The notes under the pieces are model-generated. The model searched no databases and was not told the origin of the DNA. It saw only the letters and a list, made by a program, of their open reading frames with translations. From Flaveria trinervia (taxonomy: Eukaryota > Streptophyta > Magnoliopsida > Asterales > Asteraceae), in the NCBI GenBank assembly GCA_025506515.1, contig CM046452.1, forward strand, positions 42,975,591 to 43,039,590: a stretch of 64,000 nt of DNA. Direction: 5' to 3'. The position numbers were made by a program, and so were the translations under genes. Below, piece after piece: positions 33,228-46,700 of the stretch. The first letter of the stretch is position 1. Each line of letters opens with the position of its first letter.

Positions 33228-36101
33228 CCATTTGCTGCATCCAAGAACTTCAAGGTCTTTCAGCTTGATGTGAAGTGTGCCTTTTTGTATGTAGTTGTAA
33301 CATCCCAAATTTCTATTTAAACGAAAGGAAAAGAAAAGTAAATAGAAAGAATAGATGATGAGCACAAGTGGAGGGGGAAAAGTGTACAAAGTACAAAACC
33401 TTATTATTTTAAGGTTTAAAGGGGCATGGTCGCCCATATCAAAAGCAGAAAGCTGTTTTTGCTCTTAGAGGAAGAAGAAGAGAGAGAGAGAGCCCCGGTT
33501 CTAGAGAGAGAAAGAGGAAGAAGCAGCTTCAAAGGTAAGTCTTCTCTTCTATGAGCTTGGTTTCAACTGGGTTTCGAGTTCTTGACCGAAGTTCTGGTTG
33601 TTTAGTGTTTGTTTTCGGGATTCAAGAGCTGAATCGAAGGTGGGTCTCGAACTTGAAGTGTGTTGCTCAAAGGCTGCTCAAGGTGAGTTTCTAGAACCCC
33701 TCTTTTACTGATTTTCAACTTGTTTGGGGCTATTATGCATACTAAGTAAACATTTTGAAAGAAACCGTGGGTTTACAACCTTATGTTCGAATGATGTATG
33801 TATGTATGCATGTTTTTAGTATGATTATGGGTTAGTGACGATGTTTAGCATGCTTAGATGGCCTTAGTATGTTAGATATGTGCTTGGGTATCATTAGAAT
33901 GATAATCGGGTGATGTTGGTAACATAGAAAACATTTCAGAATGTTCTGATGAACATGAACAGTGGTCCATGCACCCAGATGTTGGTAACATAGAAAACAT
34001 GTCAGTATTCGGACATGAGTCAGGGGTTTGTATTTCAGGCCCCAACACAGTATCAGTCTTCGGACATGAGTCGGGGATATTGCTTGAGACGAGATAATGA
34101 GGTGAGCAACTTTGTGTTGCAACAGACTTGGATAGAGTTCAATCCCTGTGATTGACTCATATGGAATCTTTGTCGTGTATCCCGGTGTTGTGTCAGTCTT
34201 CGGACATGAGTCGGGGGCTTATGAGCAGGCCCCGGCACAGCATCAGCTTTCGAGCATGAGTCGGGAATATTGCATGAGACAAGATTCGAGTAATAAGAGT
34301 AATGAACGAAAGATAATGTATGAAAGAACGAAGTATGAATGAACGTTAATGGATTATCGTAATAACGTACTGAACATGATCCTTGTCATTCGACCTCAGT
34401 AATCGTGGCTGAGTGCCACGAAGAGGGTAAAGTCTGACCGAATCTAGAAAGAGAAGTGAACGATAATGTAATACATTGAATGAACTGAGTTAACGAACGT
34501 AATGATGGAGATAATAATGATATTATCTGTATGTACGTATGATGCATGATCACGAACGATTGTAAAGTATAGTATGATTTGAAATAAAGTAAAGAACGGT
34601 TTTAACAAAGGAAAGTATGTTTTATTATAAAACTAGAACTCACTCAGCGTCACTGAATTTTGTATGCATGATAGTTGGCAGGTATTTGTTGATGCTGAGG
34701 AGTTGCAGGCATGGATGCATAAGCTACTAGGAGCATTTTGAGGCTGCATCCGTATTTTGACATGTCTTTGTATTTTGAGATGAAAACAGATATTGTAAAT
34801 GAATGAAATGACATGTTTTTAGTTATTAATGAAAGTTTTAAATTCCGCTACAAAATAATGTACGTTTTATAATGTTTTATGTGCAATGAATGACCAACTG
34901 TGAGGTGCTCGGGAACAGGGGCCTTACAGGAGTGATTGATGAAGAGGTATATGCCAAACAACCACCTAGTTTTGTAGACCCTGATCATCCTGATTATGTC
35001 TGCAAGCTTGACAAAGCTCTCTATGGGCTGCATCAGGCACCTAGGAAATGGTATGAGACACTGTGTGAGTATCTTTGTAAACATGGATACAGGAGAGGTA
35101 CTATAGATGGAACTCTCCTTATCAAAGGACAGGGAAATGACATATTGCTGGTTCAAGTGTATGTGAATGACATCATCTTTGGTTCAACTAATCCAAAGCT
35201 CTACAAAGACTTTGAGAAGCTGATGAAAGACAGATTTGAAATGAGTGCCATGGGGGAACTCAATTTCTTTTTGGGAATTCAAGTGAAGCAAGTTGAAGAT
35301 GGCATCTTCATAAGTCAGTCAAAGTATGTTTAGGACATACTCAAGAGATTCAACATGACTAATTGTAAGATTTCTAAGACACCCATAGCTAGAAACCACT
35401 CTCTTGGACCTGATCTTGAGGGGAGTGTGTAGATGAGCACTTATACAGGGCTATGATGGGTCTCTTATATATCTTACTGCTAGCAGGACTGATATCATAT
35501 TTGCTACATGCATCTGTGCAAGATATCAAGCTAACCCTAAGATGTCTCACCTCATCACTATCAAGAGGATTCTAAGATACCTCAAAGGTGCATCAACACT
35601 TGGTTTATGGTACCCTAAGAATCCTAACTTCAATCTGTATACCTATACAGATAGTGATTATGGTGGTTGCAACATGACTGCAAAGTCTACATCTGGGGAT
35701 GTCAGTTCCTTGGTGGAAAGGTTGTCTCATGGCAATGCAAGAAACAATCCTGTGTCTCTGCATCAACTGCTGAAGCTGAATACATTGCTGCTGCAAGCTA
35801 CTATGCTCAAGTGCTTTAGATTCAGAATCAGATGCTGGACTATGGGTTAAACTTCAAGGAGATTCCCATTCACATAGACAACAATAATGCTATCTCAATC
35901 ACAGAGAACCCTGTGCAGCACTCAAGGACAAAGCACATCAATATCAGGTATCATTTAATAAGAGAAAACTATGAAAAAGGATTAATTAAACTAGTCAAAG
36001 TTCACACAGATGAACAATATGCTGATCTGTTTACAAAGGCTTTTGATGAACAGAGATTTAAATATCTTATATCAGCTATTGGGATGATTAACTTTGAGTA
36101 G
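33228..36101 (+). pseudogene. pol: RT/RNase H remnant of element 2, split by a solo LTR
   Basis: RT resumes at ASKNFKVFQLDVKCAFLYG (33228-33290). It is split by the insertion at 33296-34928 and continues with DKALYGLHQAP. The RT catalytic box is YVND here (about 35160), not the usual YVDD. RNase H follows with frame breaks near 35440, 35700 and 35830 and ends IHIDNNNAISITENP ... DLFTKAFDEQRFKYL at 36101. The RT N-terminal part is missing. Confidence 0.85.
33296..34928 (+). mobile_element. Solo LTR (gypsy-type) inserted in RT of element 2
   Basis: 1633 bp bounded by TGTAACATCCC and GGGGCCTTACA, flanked by GTAGT (33291-33295) and GGAGT (34929-34933), a 5-bp target duplication with one mismatch. 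The RT reading frame resumes after it. It contains purine-rich (GA)n (33470-33535) and degenerate tandem repeats around CAGTCTTCGGACATGAGTC (about 33910-34290). It resembles the fragment at 62532-62685 (shared TGGNCGCCCAT). No internal coding sequence, hence solo LTR. Confidence 0.82.
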
Positions 36102-36810
36102 GTTTTTCTTAAAACTAAGTCTTATTATTTCTTAAAATATGTGTGGCCTAAGTTGTCTAGCTCATCACTTTCATAAGCTCATGTTTTCATTGGATGAAAA
36201 TTTCTTTTTGAAGACTTTCCTTAGATTTTTGAAAATTTCTGATACTTCGAAAGTTATGCTTTTAACTTCGGAAGCAAATCATGCATTCAAAATAAATAAC
36301 TGTCTGAAAATTTTTTACCTTCGGAAGAGTTCTCAGATCTATATTCCGAAGCTTAAATACTTGTCTCAGACACTTACTTATTTTCAAGGACCATTTACTT
36401 CCGAAGCAAAACTAACTCTCGGAAGCTTTGTAATTTTATATACAAAGCAATCAAGTTTTAATTTCTGTTCCGAAGCAAGATTTTCAAAACTCTCAAGAAA
36501 CTCTTCCGAAGTCATTTTAGCTTCGGAAGCTTTTTATTAAAACTTTTGAAAATAATAAACCTTGGAAGCTTTTTGAATTCCAAGAAAACTACTTTTTTGA
36601 GTAAAAGTAAACTACTTTTTCAGAGGTGGGACCGACATCTGGATTTCAAAGTTTATCCTCTTTCATTAAACTTTATCTAAATCCCTCTCACATATAAACC
36701 CAATGGTTTCCCCCTCTTTCTATCATCTGTTCTTCCTCCAAAACCTAAAACCTAAATTTCTCTCTGAAATTTCTTTCTTTCTTCTTTCTTCATCTTTAAG
36801 CTACCTCAAA
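36102..36810 (+). promoter_or_regulatory. Motif cluster and TATA box upstream of the element 2 aORF
   Basis: About 36245-36535 has repeated CTTCGGAAG/TTCCGAAG/CTTCGGAAGC motifs in both orientations. A TATA-like ACATATAAACCC lies at 36691-36701, then a C/T-rich leader (CCTCTTTCTATCATCTG...), and the aORF ATG at 36811, 110-120 bp after TATA. The order matches that before aORFs 1 and 3. Confidence 0.55.
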
Positions 36811-39800
36811 ATGGCCAACCTTTCTCACAGAAATGATCCCAACTTTACCATGCAGCTACACAGACAACATAATTAGGTTGCTCTGTTAAGCTCTGAGAAA
36901 GATCCTCATTTCTCAGAGGTTTGTCGATTTTTAGCTCTGTCTAACTACTTAACCTTCCTAACCTTTGATCATCCTCTCTATGAGGATCAACTGCTTGATT
37001 TCTAGAAGACCTGCCAAGAGGTCATTATGGACGTGGAGAAGGCACTGTCTGCCACAGTGCAGGGGAGAACAATCTTCATCATTCCGGCCATCATCAACAG
37101 GCATCTTCAGCTGGATGATGAAGAAGGTGAGGTGTTCCTCCCAAAGGAAGCTGTCAATCATTCCTTTGAGCAGATGGGATATAAGGGAGATTTCTCTGTA
37201 AAGACCTTTAGGAAAGGTAAGGTCTCATCCCAGTGGAGATTCCTGCTCCATGTGGTCATCCATAGCTTATCAAACAAGCATGGTGGATGGGACCAGATTC
37301 CTGAGGATCTCTCCTTCATAATCCATGGAATGGTTCAGGGGGTCAAATTTAGGTATTCTCAGTTTGTTTATACCAATTTACTTGCTAATTTAGACTCCTT
37401 AGAATATTACATGTTTCCTAGATATGTCCAGTACATTCTGAACTGTGAACTGGGCTCACAGTTGAGGGAAATAGGTAACATTCTTAAATTGGGATAAATG
37501 AAGCCCGACATCTTTAAAATACTAAAAAAGCCACTATTGGCTTCTCTGGGATAGAAACAGTTCTTGTCCTAAAAATGTTAGAGCTCATTGCTCAAGGTGA
37601 CAACCTAGCAGCACAAGCTAGTGTTGAGCCCACACCTGCTACCTCCCAACCACCCACACAGCCTCAAATCACCATCACTTACCTAAGAAAATCCAAACGA
37701 ACCCCTGCTCAGACTATTCAGTCTGTGGAGGCCCCCATATACTCACTCATACAGGTAGAAGTGGACACTAGAGCTCCCCCTTCTCCTAAGGAGCAGACCA
37801 CTCCCATCCCTTCAAGGATCAGTGCTAAGGTTCCTCATGCTCAGCCTAATGAGCTCATTGCCCAAACTGCCTTAAGCCATCACTCTGAGTCTCAACACTC
37901 TAGTGATCAACCTTCAAGGGACAGTTACCATCCCCAGCCTATAGATCTCAACCAACCAATTCCCAACCTTGACTTCTATACTGATGAAGATCTAGGTTTC
38001 AGTGAGTATAATGAGTCTCTTTTCTTTACCCCTACTCAAAGAGAGATGAATGCTCTTGAGTCTCCTACATCTATCCTACATCAGTCACCTATAATTGAGG
38101 TGGACACTTCTGAACCTGTTAAGGATGTCCATATGGAAGAGGCTCTCACTTCTGAAAGTGATTACATCATTAAGACCTCAACCATGGCAACTCATCGCAC
38201 TGACATCTCAACTGAGATTGCCAGTGAGCAGAGGAAAACCAGCAGCCAAGAACCTGAAGCTGGGGGTGAGAGAGAGGACTTTTGTCCAATCATCTCATCC
38301 CCCAATGAGTCTTCTGATGAAGATGAGGGGAATCTAAGACTAAAAGTGCACAAACTGACTAAAACATGCACCTATTTAGTCTCAAAGGCCAGTCACCTTG
38401 AATCTCAAGTGACTACCTTACACAACAGGATCAATGATGAGCAACTTGAGATTTTATATCTTAAGGAAAAACTAGCTGGGAGACCCTTAAGAAGAGCTCA
38501 ACCCAGAACACAAGAACCTGTGGATATGATTGACCTATCTTCCAGCTCACCTATGCAAGTGGGTGATGCTACCAAAAAAGGGGAGAAAGTCATCACAATT
38601 ACAAAACCTGGGAGTTCTTCAGAGAGAGTGGACATTGAGGACTCACCATCCTCACTTGCAATTGTGCATTCTTAGCAACCTCCTCAAATTCACATTGATG
38701 TGGACTACACAGACTCCTTCATACAGAGTCTGTATGAGGATGGGATACCAAGGGCTATGTCATCTTCACCATCTTCTAATCACATCATTGGGTGGAGATA
38801 TGACAACATCAGGAAAGCCCTAATCATCATAAGAGTTCAAGGACAGCAAGAAGTATTCAATTTTCAGACTTTGAACTACTATGAAGGTCTGGATTTGGTC
38901 AACATGTCACTTCTCAACCCAAGCAAATCAAGACAAGTTGACAGACTGGCTCAAAGAATCCAAGACAGGATCACTGCAGAGTTCAGCTTAAGAAGGAGAC
39001 TTAGGGAATTAGGCAATGCCATCGGTCAACTGGATGTTGAGACAGACCTTAAGATTAGTTTCATAGGGGAAACCTTGACTGAAGGCCCAATGGTAGAACC
39101 TGAGACCCCTGTCTCATCATCATCAACTACTGTAGAGATCCACACTCTTATTGAGACACCTGCTAGTGAAGGTGCTTCTCAACCTCTCTCTGGCCAGAGC
39201 TCAGATGCTGCAACAAGCAATGAAGGCCAAAGCTCTCTCCACCCTGAGTCACAAAGGTCTGTGAGTGACAACAGGAAAAGAAAGATGACATCTAAGGAGA
39301 TTGAGGAGGAGGAGAGAGAGAGGAAAAGGAGGCTGAGGGGAGAAAGTTCCTCTGCTGAGTCTTCAAGACTCATGGAGTCTGCTATCAGGGCTGCCCCCAG
39401 ACCAGATACTCCGAATGATGAGTTAAGGGTAGTCAGGATAAATATCTGCAGACAAGGAACTATGACATAGACACTGTCATCTCTATCCCCTTAGAAGAGT
39501 TGAATGAACTGGTTGACCTAGAAAGGTCAAAGGAGAAGAAGGAGGCAGAAGATGCAGAGCTTCTAGTACAAGTCAAAGAAGAGAGAAGAAGAAAAAGACT
39601 GTACAAGGATATGCCTACCCTCTCCCTAGTTCAGGAAAGTCCCGCACAAGAAGGTGTGGTTCAACAAGAACCTCAGGTAGACAAAGAAGAAGAGAGGATC
39701 AAGATGATCAACTACCTAAGTGCCACAGGCTTCTATAGGCAGATGCACTTCTTCCATTGTCCTATGACTATGTTGAGTTTGAGTACTTAAAACAGCTTGA

Positions 39801-40632
39801 ACTTGAGATAATCAAGGACAGAAAGACAACTAAGAAGAAGCTAAGGGAAGAAGCTGCAAAATCAAGAGCTATCATCCAAAAGAGCATGAAGAAGTCTGTT
39901 GATAGGCAGAGGATGATGAGCTTCTTGAACCTATATGGATTCTCCAGAAGGAGACTTGGCCCCATGTCTCTATCCACTATGGATGAGCATATTAGGGTGA
40001 TCAAGCGGAAGATCAAAAGTGGAGTGCTTATTGACTTACACTCCACTCCAAGTCAAGCCCCACCTGAAGTGGAGGTTAAGGATGAACAACCAGAGACAAC
40101 ACAACCTGGACCTCCTGCTGGAACTCAGCAAGCTTCATCTTCTGATCCACAGCAGGGTCAACCTCCCTCTCCTTCTGAGCCTGAGAGAGAGGAAGTCCCA
40201 ACAGAGAAAGACAATAAAGATCAATTAGGTACTACAAGCCAGTCTTCTCAGTTAAAATCTACAAAGAGAAAGAAGAGGATGGCTTCTAAACCAAATCCAA
40301 AGAAGAAGAAGACTGCACCCTCTTCTAAACCCTAGGATGAGTCAAAACATCTTAAGGTTGTGCAGCCAGAGGATGCTACATCAACTCCAATTCAAACAGC
40401 TCCTCTAGCATCAGGAAGACCCATATTGTCTTGGACATACACCACAAATCCAAAAAGATGGCATGTCATTAGAGATCAAGGCACTAAAGACATTTACACA
40501 TAGCAAGATATGTTTCAGTTGCCTCTGCATGACCTATTTGATATGAGAAGACATTTTGACAGTCTGAAGGATCCTGATCACCTTATGAAGAAAGGATTGG
40601 TGATCATCCTAATGAGGACTGTTGATATCTGA
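36811..40632 (+). pseudogene. aORF of element 2, function unknown, interrupted
   Basis: It starts MANLSHRNDPNFTMQL. The N-terminal domain runs to about 37495 (HFSEVCRFLALSNYLTF; VQGRTIFIIPAIINRHL; WRFLLHVVIHSLSNKHGGWD; MFPRYVQYILNCEL) with two early TAGs (near 36873 and 37003). Then TAA, and an open frame 37575-38675 (Ser/Thr/Pro-rich, acidic, coiled coil near 38340-38480), 38700-39470 with a WRYD module (IIGWRYDNIRKALIIIR), 39500-40335 (Lys/Glu-rich helices, basic KRKKRMASKPNPKKKKT at about 40270-40310) and a last module with WTY (about 40430) to TGA 40630-40632. It ends 32 bp before the PPT. It has the same plan as aORFs 1 and 3. No enzyme motif or membrane segment seen. Confidence 0.7.
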
Positions 40633-40663
40633 AGTCTACTAAGTGTTTTGGTAGCATCAGCCT

Positions 40664-41465
40664 AGGGGGAGTTTGTAGAGATTAATGAAGAGGCTGATGC
40701 AACCTAAACATCCAATTCTATCTTGCATGCTGCACAAGTGCTATGAAGAAGAATGCTTAGGAAGTTTCACACATGCAACATAATTATTCTAAGTGTGAAA
40801 TCTTCCGAAGCCAAGACCAATATCTTTTGAAGCCAAATATGAAGTCTTCCGAAGCCTCAGAGACAAAGTCTTCCGAAGCTTCAACTTATGAAGACAGATT
40901 TCTTCCGAAGACTTTTAACACATGCTTTATCTGATGTACTTTTCCATAAAGCTAGACACCTTTTCGCTGCACCTCTGTAAGGTCACCAACTTACATGAGT
41001 TGGTGAAAAGGTCCATGCTTTTGGTAACTGTACATTGAGGTCTTGAGTCTGTAACTTTCTACTTCATGTACTTTATCCTTTTTGTAATAGATAAGGATGT
41101 GAGATATGGCATGTCATAGTCACTAGTCAAAAGGCAATCTTTCTTTTGACTCTACAATTGATTTTGTTTTGTGTCTAGTCAATTGTATCCAGCTGGCTTT
41201 CAAAGTATAGCCGGCTGTAGGATGTAGTATAAGTATCTCATGTTCTTGTATCTTATATTATGCTTTGTAACACTTGTATAGAGCATAGATAAAGCAATAT
41301 ACTGCATTCTTGAAAACCATATACTTGTGTTCTTTGTGTTCTGTCTCTTACATTACTTGTGTTCTTAGTGTCTTACCCTTGGTTAATCCAGTCTTACTGT
41401 TTGATTAAGTTTAGTTAATCTCCTCTTTGTGTTGTTGTGTTGTAACCCCCTTCAACGATCCTGCA
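40664..41465 (+). repeat. PPT and 3' LTR of element 2 (family B)
   Basis: PPT TAGGGGGAG (40663-40671), then LTR 40674-41465 (TGTAGAG ... GATCCTGCA, 792 bp) with CTTCCGAAG motifs (about 40798-40915) and a TATA-like TATAAGTA (about 41229). It is followed with no PBS by mid-gag of element 3. Confidence 0.86.
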
Positions 41466-43766
41466 GACCTGAGTTAGCAATACTTCAGGTACATGGACTT
41501 AATCTCCTCACTTCAGTCTATGGGAGTGACTCTTGAGAAGAGAAATGTTGTAAGGAAATTCATGATTGCACTTCCTCCTAAATGGACTTTATATAGTTTC
41601 CCAATCAAGAGAACTTAGAATCTCAACACTCTCACCATGACTGAACTATATGGAATCCCTGATGGATACCGTATGGAGATCGAAAATAAAAAAGGCCATC
41701 AGATGAATAGAAGCTCAAACCTTCCTATCAGTAATGCTCTACATGTTTGTTGGACAGATAACTTTAACACTTTTACAATGACTGAACTCTATGGCATCCT
41801 TGATGGATACCGGTTGGAGATGGAGAGTAAGAAGGGCCACCAAACAAGCAGACCTCTGAGCCTTCCTTCTAGCAACGCTTTAATGGTTGCTGGAGGCTCA
41901 GCACCCCCACAACCTCAACAATACCTGACATACAACCAACAACCATCTTGCTCTTCTGGACCATACATCACTTTCGCTGAGACTCCAAGGTCTCAACAAG
42001 CTCAGCACAACTCCTTTCAGGATAGCTGTGCCTTTCTCTCAGGAAGTGGGCACTCTAGTGATTTTCAATACTGTTTTGATAATCTAGAGTGTTTCAGTCC
42101 AGACGATGTAGAGTATGTGGACATCGTCCAACAGATGGCTCTTTTAACCTACAGAGCGAAGAAGTTCTTTAAGAGAACTGGAAGGCAATTCCCTCAAAAC
42201 CCAACTGCTAGCCAGTTTGGGTTTGACAAGACCAAGGCCAAATGTTACAACTGTAACCAACTTGGTCACTTTGCAAGGGAATGCAAGGCTCCCAAATCAA
42301 ACCCGGGAACCCCACAGGCCTCCACACATCCCTCTACATCAAAGCCCACCAGAAAGTCAACTGAAACAGCAGCAATGGCTCAAGAAGTTGACTGGAGCTT
42401 TATGGTTCAGGATGTGACTCTTGCTCAAGCTCTCATGGCCGGAACAGATGATAACTAGGTATATGAACATCTTTGTACTCCTGCCTGTATAGCTAAGGTT
42501 AAATTATATCAGGACTACAATAGGGAAATTAAATATGATATTGAGTCTTTAAATGTTTTGAAATCTAATTTTAAAAGGGCAGAATCTGACTACCTAAAGA
42601 AAATTGAAGAGTTAGAGAAAATTGTTTCCTTATTAAAACATGAACACACCAATTACAAGACTCAAATAAAGGATTTAATATCCAAATCGTCTGAGGCTCA
42701 AGCCAGCTTGTCACCACTGAGGCTCAAGCCAGGAAGTATGCTATTTATGAGCAAAACTTCCAAGCTATTATTGCATCATCCTCCCACTCCAAAATCTATT
42801 ATCAGAATAAAGGAGGGTTGGGGACTAATGAAATTGCTCCACCACATTCTTATGAGTCATAAGACAACCTAGATATGGTACTGAAGAATGATGCAACAAT
42901 AATGGGCACCATAGGGAAGGAATAAGTAAATCCACCTACCTCTCCCTGTGAAGATCAAACCCTAACCACCAAAGCCTAAAGAAGCAGAGCTAAAGTTGCT
43001 AGAAGAACTACTAAGAAAGTGGCTGAGTCTAAGCTGATAATTGACTCAAAACAAAAGGGTGTCTTTATCTCAACTGGATTCTAGGTGATAGGTACTTCGG
43101 ATTCAGGAAAGGATTGTAGTACCATCAGTCCTGTCCTACCAAAGGATCATAAGTTTAAGGGAAAGGTTGCTGACAAAGAGAAAGACTAAGAAACAACAAC
43201 CTACAAACTCCCAAAAGACTAACATTCATGCATAATGTGTGGTTTGCAAAACCACATGGCTAAAGATTGTTACTACAATCCTGCTAGCACACATTATGCA
43301 AATAATGTTAGAAAGGAAGGAGTCAGGGAAGGTTTCTCATTTGGACCTTATAAGATGGTCCAAGTGATGAAAAAAGGAAAGCAAGTTTCTGAAGCTAGGT
43401 TGTCTTCAAAAGAAACTCCTTCTTTCGAAGGGAAAATGGCTTTGGAAGCAAAAGCAGTTAAAATTCAAAAACAAAAGAAAACTCCCTTGAAACCATCCCA
43501 GAAGAAGACTGCTTCGGAAGAAAAGGTGGTGAAAGCTTCTTCTGAAAATAAAGAAGCTTCGGAAGAATGCCATGCTACAAAAGCTTCTACAAGCACATCT
43601 TCCACGATCAACCAAAGGATGGATTGCAAGATCAAGAAGATGCCGCAACACAAACCTCTTCTTCAAAGACATCCATGAACCCCCATGCTTAACTTTTGGT
43701 TCAATTATGTCACTATCTTTGGAAGAACCCAAGACCAACAAGGCTTGGGTCTCTAATGAAAACTAA
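41466..43766 (+). pseudogene. gag: gag of element 3, N-terminus deleted
   Basis: It opens inside gag (YFRYMDLISSLQSMG-like, about 41485). A segment beginning at MTELYGI (41637) is duplicated at 41780 with about 70% similar text. The long frame 41637-42458 carries the first zinc knuckle (CYNCNQLGHFAREC, about 42244-42285). A coiled-coil region follows (42480-42700). The second knuckle (CIMCGLQNHMAKDC) is near 43229-43270, then a Lys-rich, TTCGGAAG-bearing stretch. Gag ends AWVSNEN-stop at 43764-43766. Confidence 0.82.
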
Positions 43767-43787
43767 TAATCTCATCTTATGTGCAGG
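43764..43787 (+). promoter_or_regulatory. gag stop plus 3' splice-site-like sequence, element 3
   Basis: TAA, a CTAAT branch-like motif, a T/C-rich tract and TATGTGCAG|GGACATCC. Pol reads from 43787 (GHPYDKN). Parallel to 5884-5909 and 60671-60693. Confidence 0.45.
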
Positions 43788-46700
43788 GACATCCATATGA
43801 CAAGAACAACAATGTCTGGATTGTAGATAGTGGATGCTCTAGGCACATGACGGGGAATGATCTCTCTTTCAATAGTTTTAAAACATAATGGAGGTCCTGT
43901 CCAATTTGGAGGTGAGGCCGGAGGATATATTTCTGGCAGAGGGAGTATATCTAATGGTAAGTTAAAAGTTGACAAAGTTAACTTTGTCAAACAGCTTGAA
44001 CACAATCTGTTAAGTATTTCTTAGTTTTGTGATCAGAAGCACCAATGCTTTTCATAGAGGATGAGTGCATTATCCTCAAACCAGGGATGACAATTCCTCC
44101 GGAATCAGTGCTTCTTAGATCTCCTAGGAAAGGGGATATGTACAAGCTGGATATGAACAATGCTTCCCTAATGGGTGAAATAGCATGCTTTCTTTCCAAA
44201 GGTGATAGTGATGAGTCAACATTTTGGCATAAATGTATGTGTCATGTAAATTTTAAGACAATGAATAAATTGGCTAAAAATAACTTGGTACATGGTTTGC
44301 CTAAAAATGAATTTTCTGCAAAGACAACTGTGTTGCATGCCTAAAAGGGAAGCAACACAGGGCCTCTCACAAATCCAAAAGTTTAACTCCATCACTACTT
44401 CATTACATTTATTGCACATGGATCTTTTTGGTCCCATAAATATAATGAGCATTGGAAGGAAATCATACTGCCTTGTGATAGTTAATGATTTTACAAATTT
44501 ATATAGGTATACTTTTTAAGAACTAATGATGAAATTGCTAAAACATTAAAATCTTTTATTCTTAAAATAGAAAATCAAATTGATCACAAGGTTAAGATTA
44601 TTAGGGGTGATCAAGGGACTGAGTTTAAGAACATTGTTCTTGACTCATTCTGTAACTCAAAAGGGATTGCCAGACAATATAGTTCTCCCAGAACTCCTCA
44701 ACGAAATGGTGTTGCTGAGAGGAGGAACAAGACACTTATTGAGGCTACTTGAACTATGTTAGCTGATTCTAAACTACCTCTAACATTCTGGGCAGAGGCA
44801 GTTAGCACTACATGCTATGTGTAGAACAGAGTTCTTATAGTTAAGCTTCTTGTAGTTACGCCACATGGAAAAAAATCCCTTATGAGCTATGGAACAAGAG
44901 GCCACCATTCATTGGCTTTCTAAGGTCCTTTGGCAGCAGGTGTACCATACTTAACACAAAGGACAATTTAACAAAATTTGCTGAAAAGTCAGATAATGCT
45001 ATCTTTGTTGGATACTCTTCTAGCTCCAAAGCTTATAGAGTATACAACATTAAGAATCAACAATTTGAGGAGTCATCCAATATAGTTGTTAATGAGCACA
45101 CTCCTTGTGTTAGAGGGAATGGCCCTGGTCATATCTTTGATTTAGAATTGTTTCCAAACTATTCTAAACCTTCTTGTGAGAATGTTTCAGTTGGAACAGG
45201 TGCTCAAAATGATGCTGATACTGATGCTGATGCTAATCAACTGTTTGAGCTACCCAGACCTCTTCTAGGTTCTCCAAGAGATGCAACAAATCAAGCGCCC
45301 ACTATTCATAGATCAGAAAGTATAACCATATCAAGGAATAGTGAAGCTTCAACCAGTGAATCACCTACTGATCCTCAAAACTCATTAGGTGATCCAACAC
45401 AACACCAAGCTGAGGGAGGTAGCATTTTGAAGGAACAGGTAACTGTTAATGCTACTTCACAGCCAATAATTGATAATGTTTCTCTTTCATTCAACCAGTC
45501 CTCATTAAATGAACATGAAACAATAGCTGGACAAAGTGTTCTAGTTCCTGAGCAAAATATGTCTAATCTGGACTTATCTTTGCAACTGGAAGTAATTCCT
45601 CGTTTAAGGATTCACAACACTCATCCAGCTGAGAACATCATTGGGGATTCTCTAAAGCTGTGAGAACAAGAGGGCAGACTCATCATGGGAATATCTGCTT
45701 GTACTCATGCTTCTTATCCCAGATGGAACCCAAGAAGGTGGAAGATGCCTTGAAAGATAGTAGCTGGGTTGAAACGATGCAAGAGGAGCTGCTTCAATTC
45801 AAAAGACAGAAGGTTTGGAACCTATGTCCGCTACTATCTGGTCAAGTACCAATAGGCACTAAATGGGTTTTCAGGAACAAAAGAGATGGCAAGGGCTTGA
45901 TCATCAAGAACAAGGCAAGACTGGTAGTTCAAGGATACACTCAAGAGGAAGGAATTGATTATACTGATGTCTTTGTACCTGTTGCAAGACTTGAGGTAGT
46001 TAGGATCTTCCTTGCTTATGCTGCTTCTAAGAACTTTATTGTCTACCAGCTTGATGTCAAGTGTACCTTTCCATATGGGGATATAGATAGGGAAGTGTAT
46101 GTGTGCCAGCCTCCAGGATTTGAAGACCCACAACATCCTCACTATGTGTGCAAATTGAATAAAGCTCTATATGGGCTGCACCAAGCACCAAGGCTGTGGT
46201 ATAAGACTCTGTCTCAATTTCTCCTTAATAATGGCTACACCAGAGGAACCATTAACAAGACTTTATTCATAAGGAAGTCTGGTAAGGACATTTTGCTTGT
46301 TCAAATCTATGTTGATGACATCATATTTGGTTCTTCAAATGACCAAATGTGTAAAGACTTTGAAAGCATTATGAAGAAGAAGTTTAAGATGAGTTCCATG
46401 GGAAAAATGGATTTTTTCCTTGGAATTCAGGTGAAGCAACTAAAGGAAGGGTTTTTTATTAAACAATCTAAGTATGTCAATGACATCTTAGAAAGATTTG
46501 ATATGAAAGATTGTAAGCCAGCCAAGACAGCCATACCCAGAAACCATAATCTTTGTCCTGACCTTGAGGGGGAGGTACGGATCAACATCAGTATAGGCGA
46601 TTATTGGTTCTCTGATGTATCTCATAGCTAGTGGACGTGATATTATGTTTGCAACTTGCATCTGTGCAAGATATCAGGCTGCTCCAAAGGTGTCTCACCT

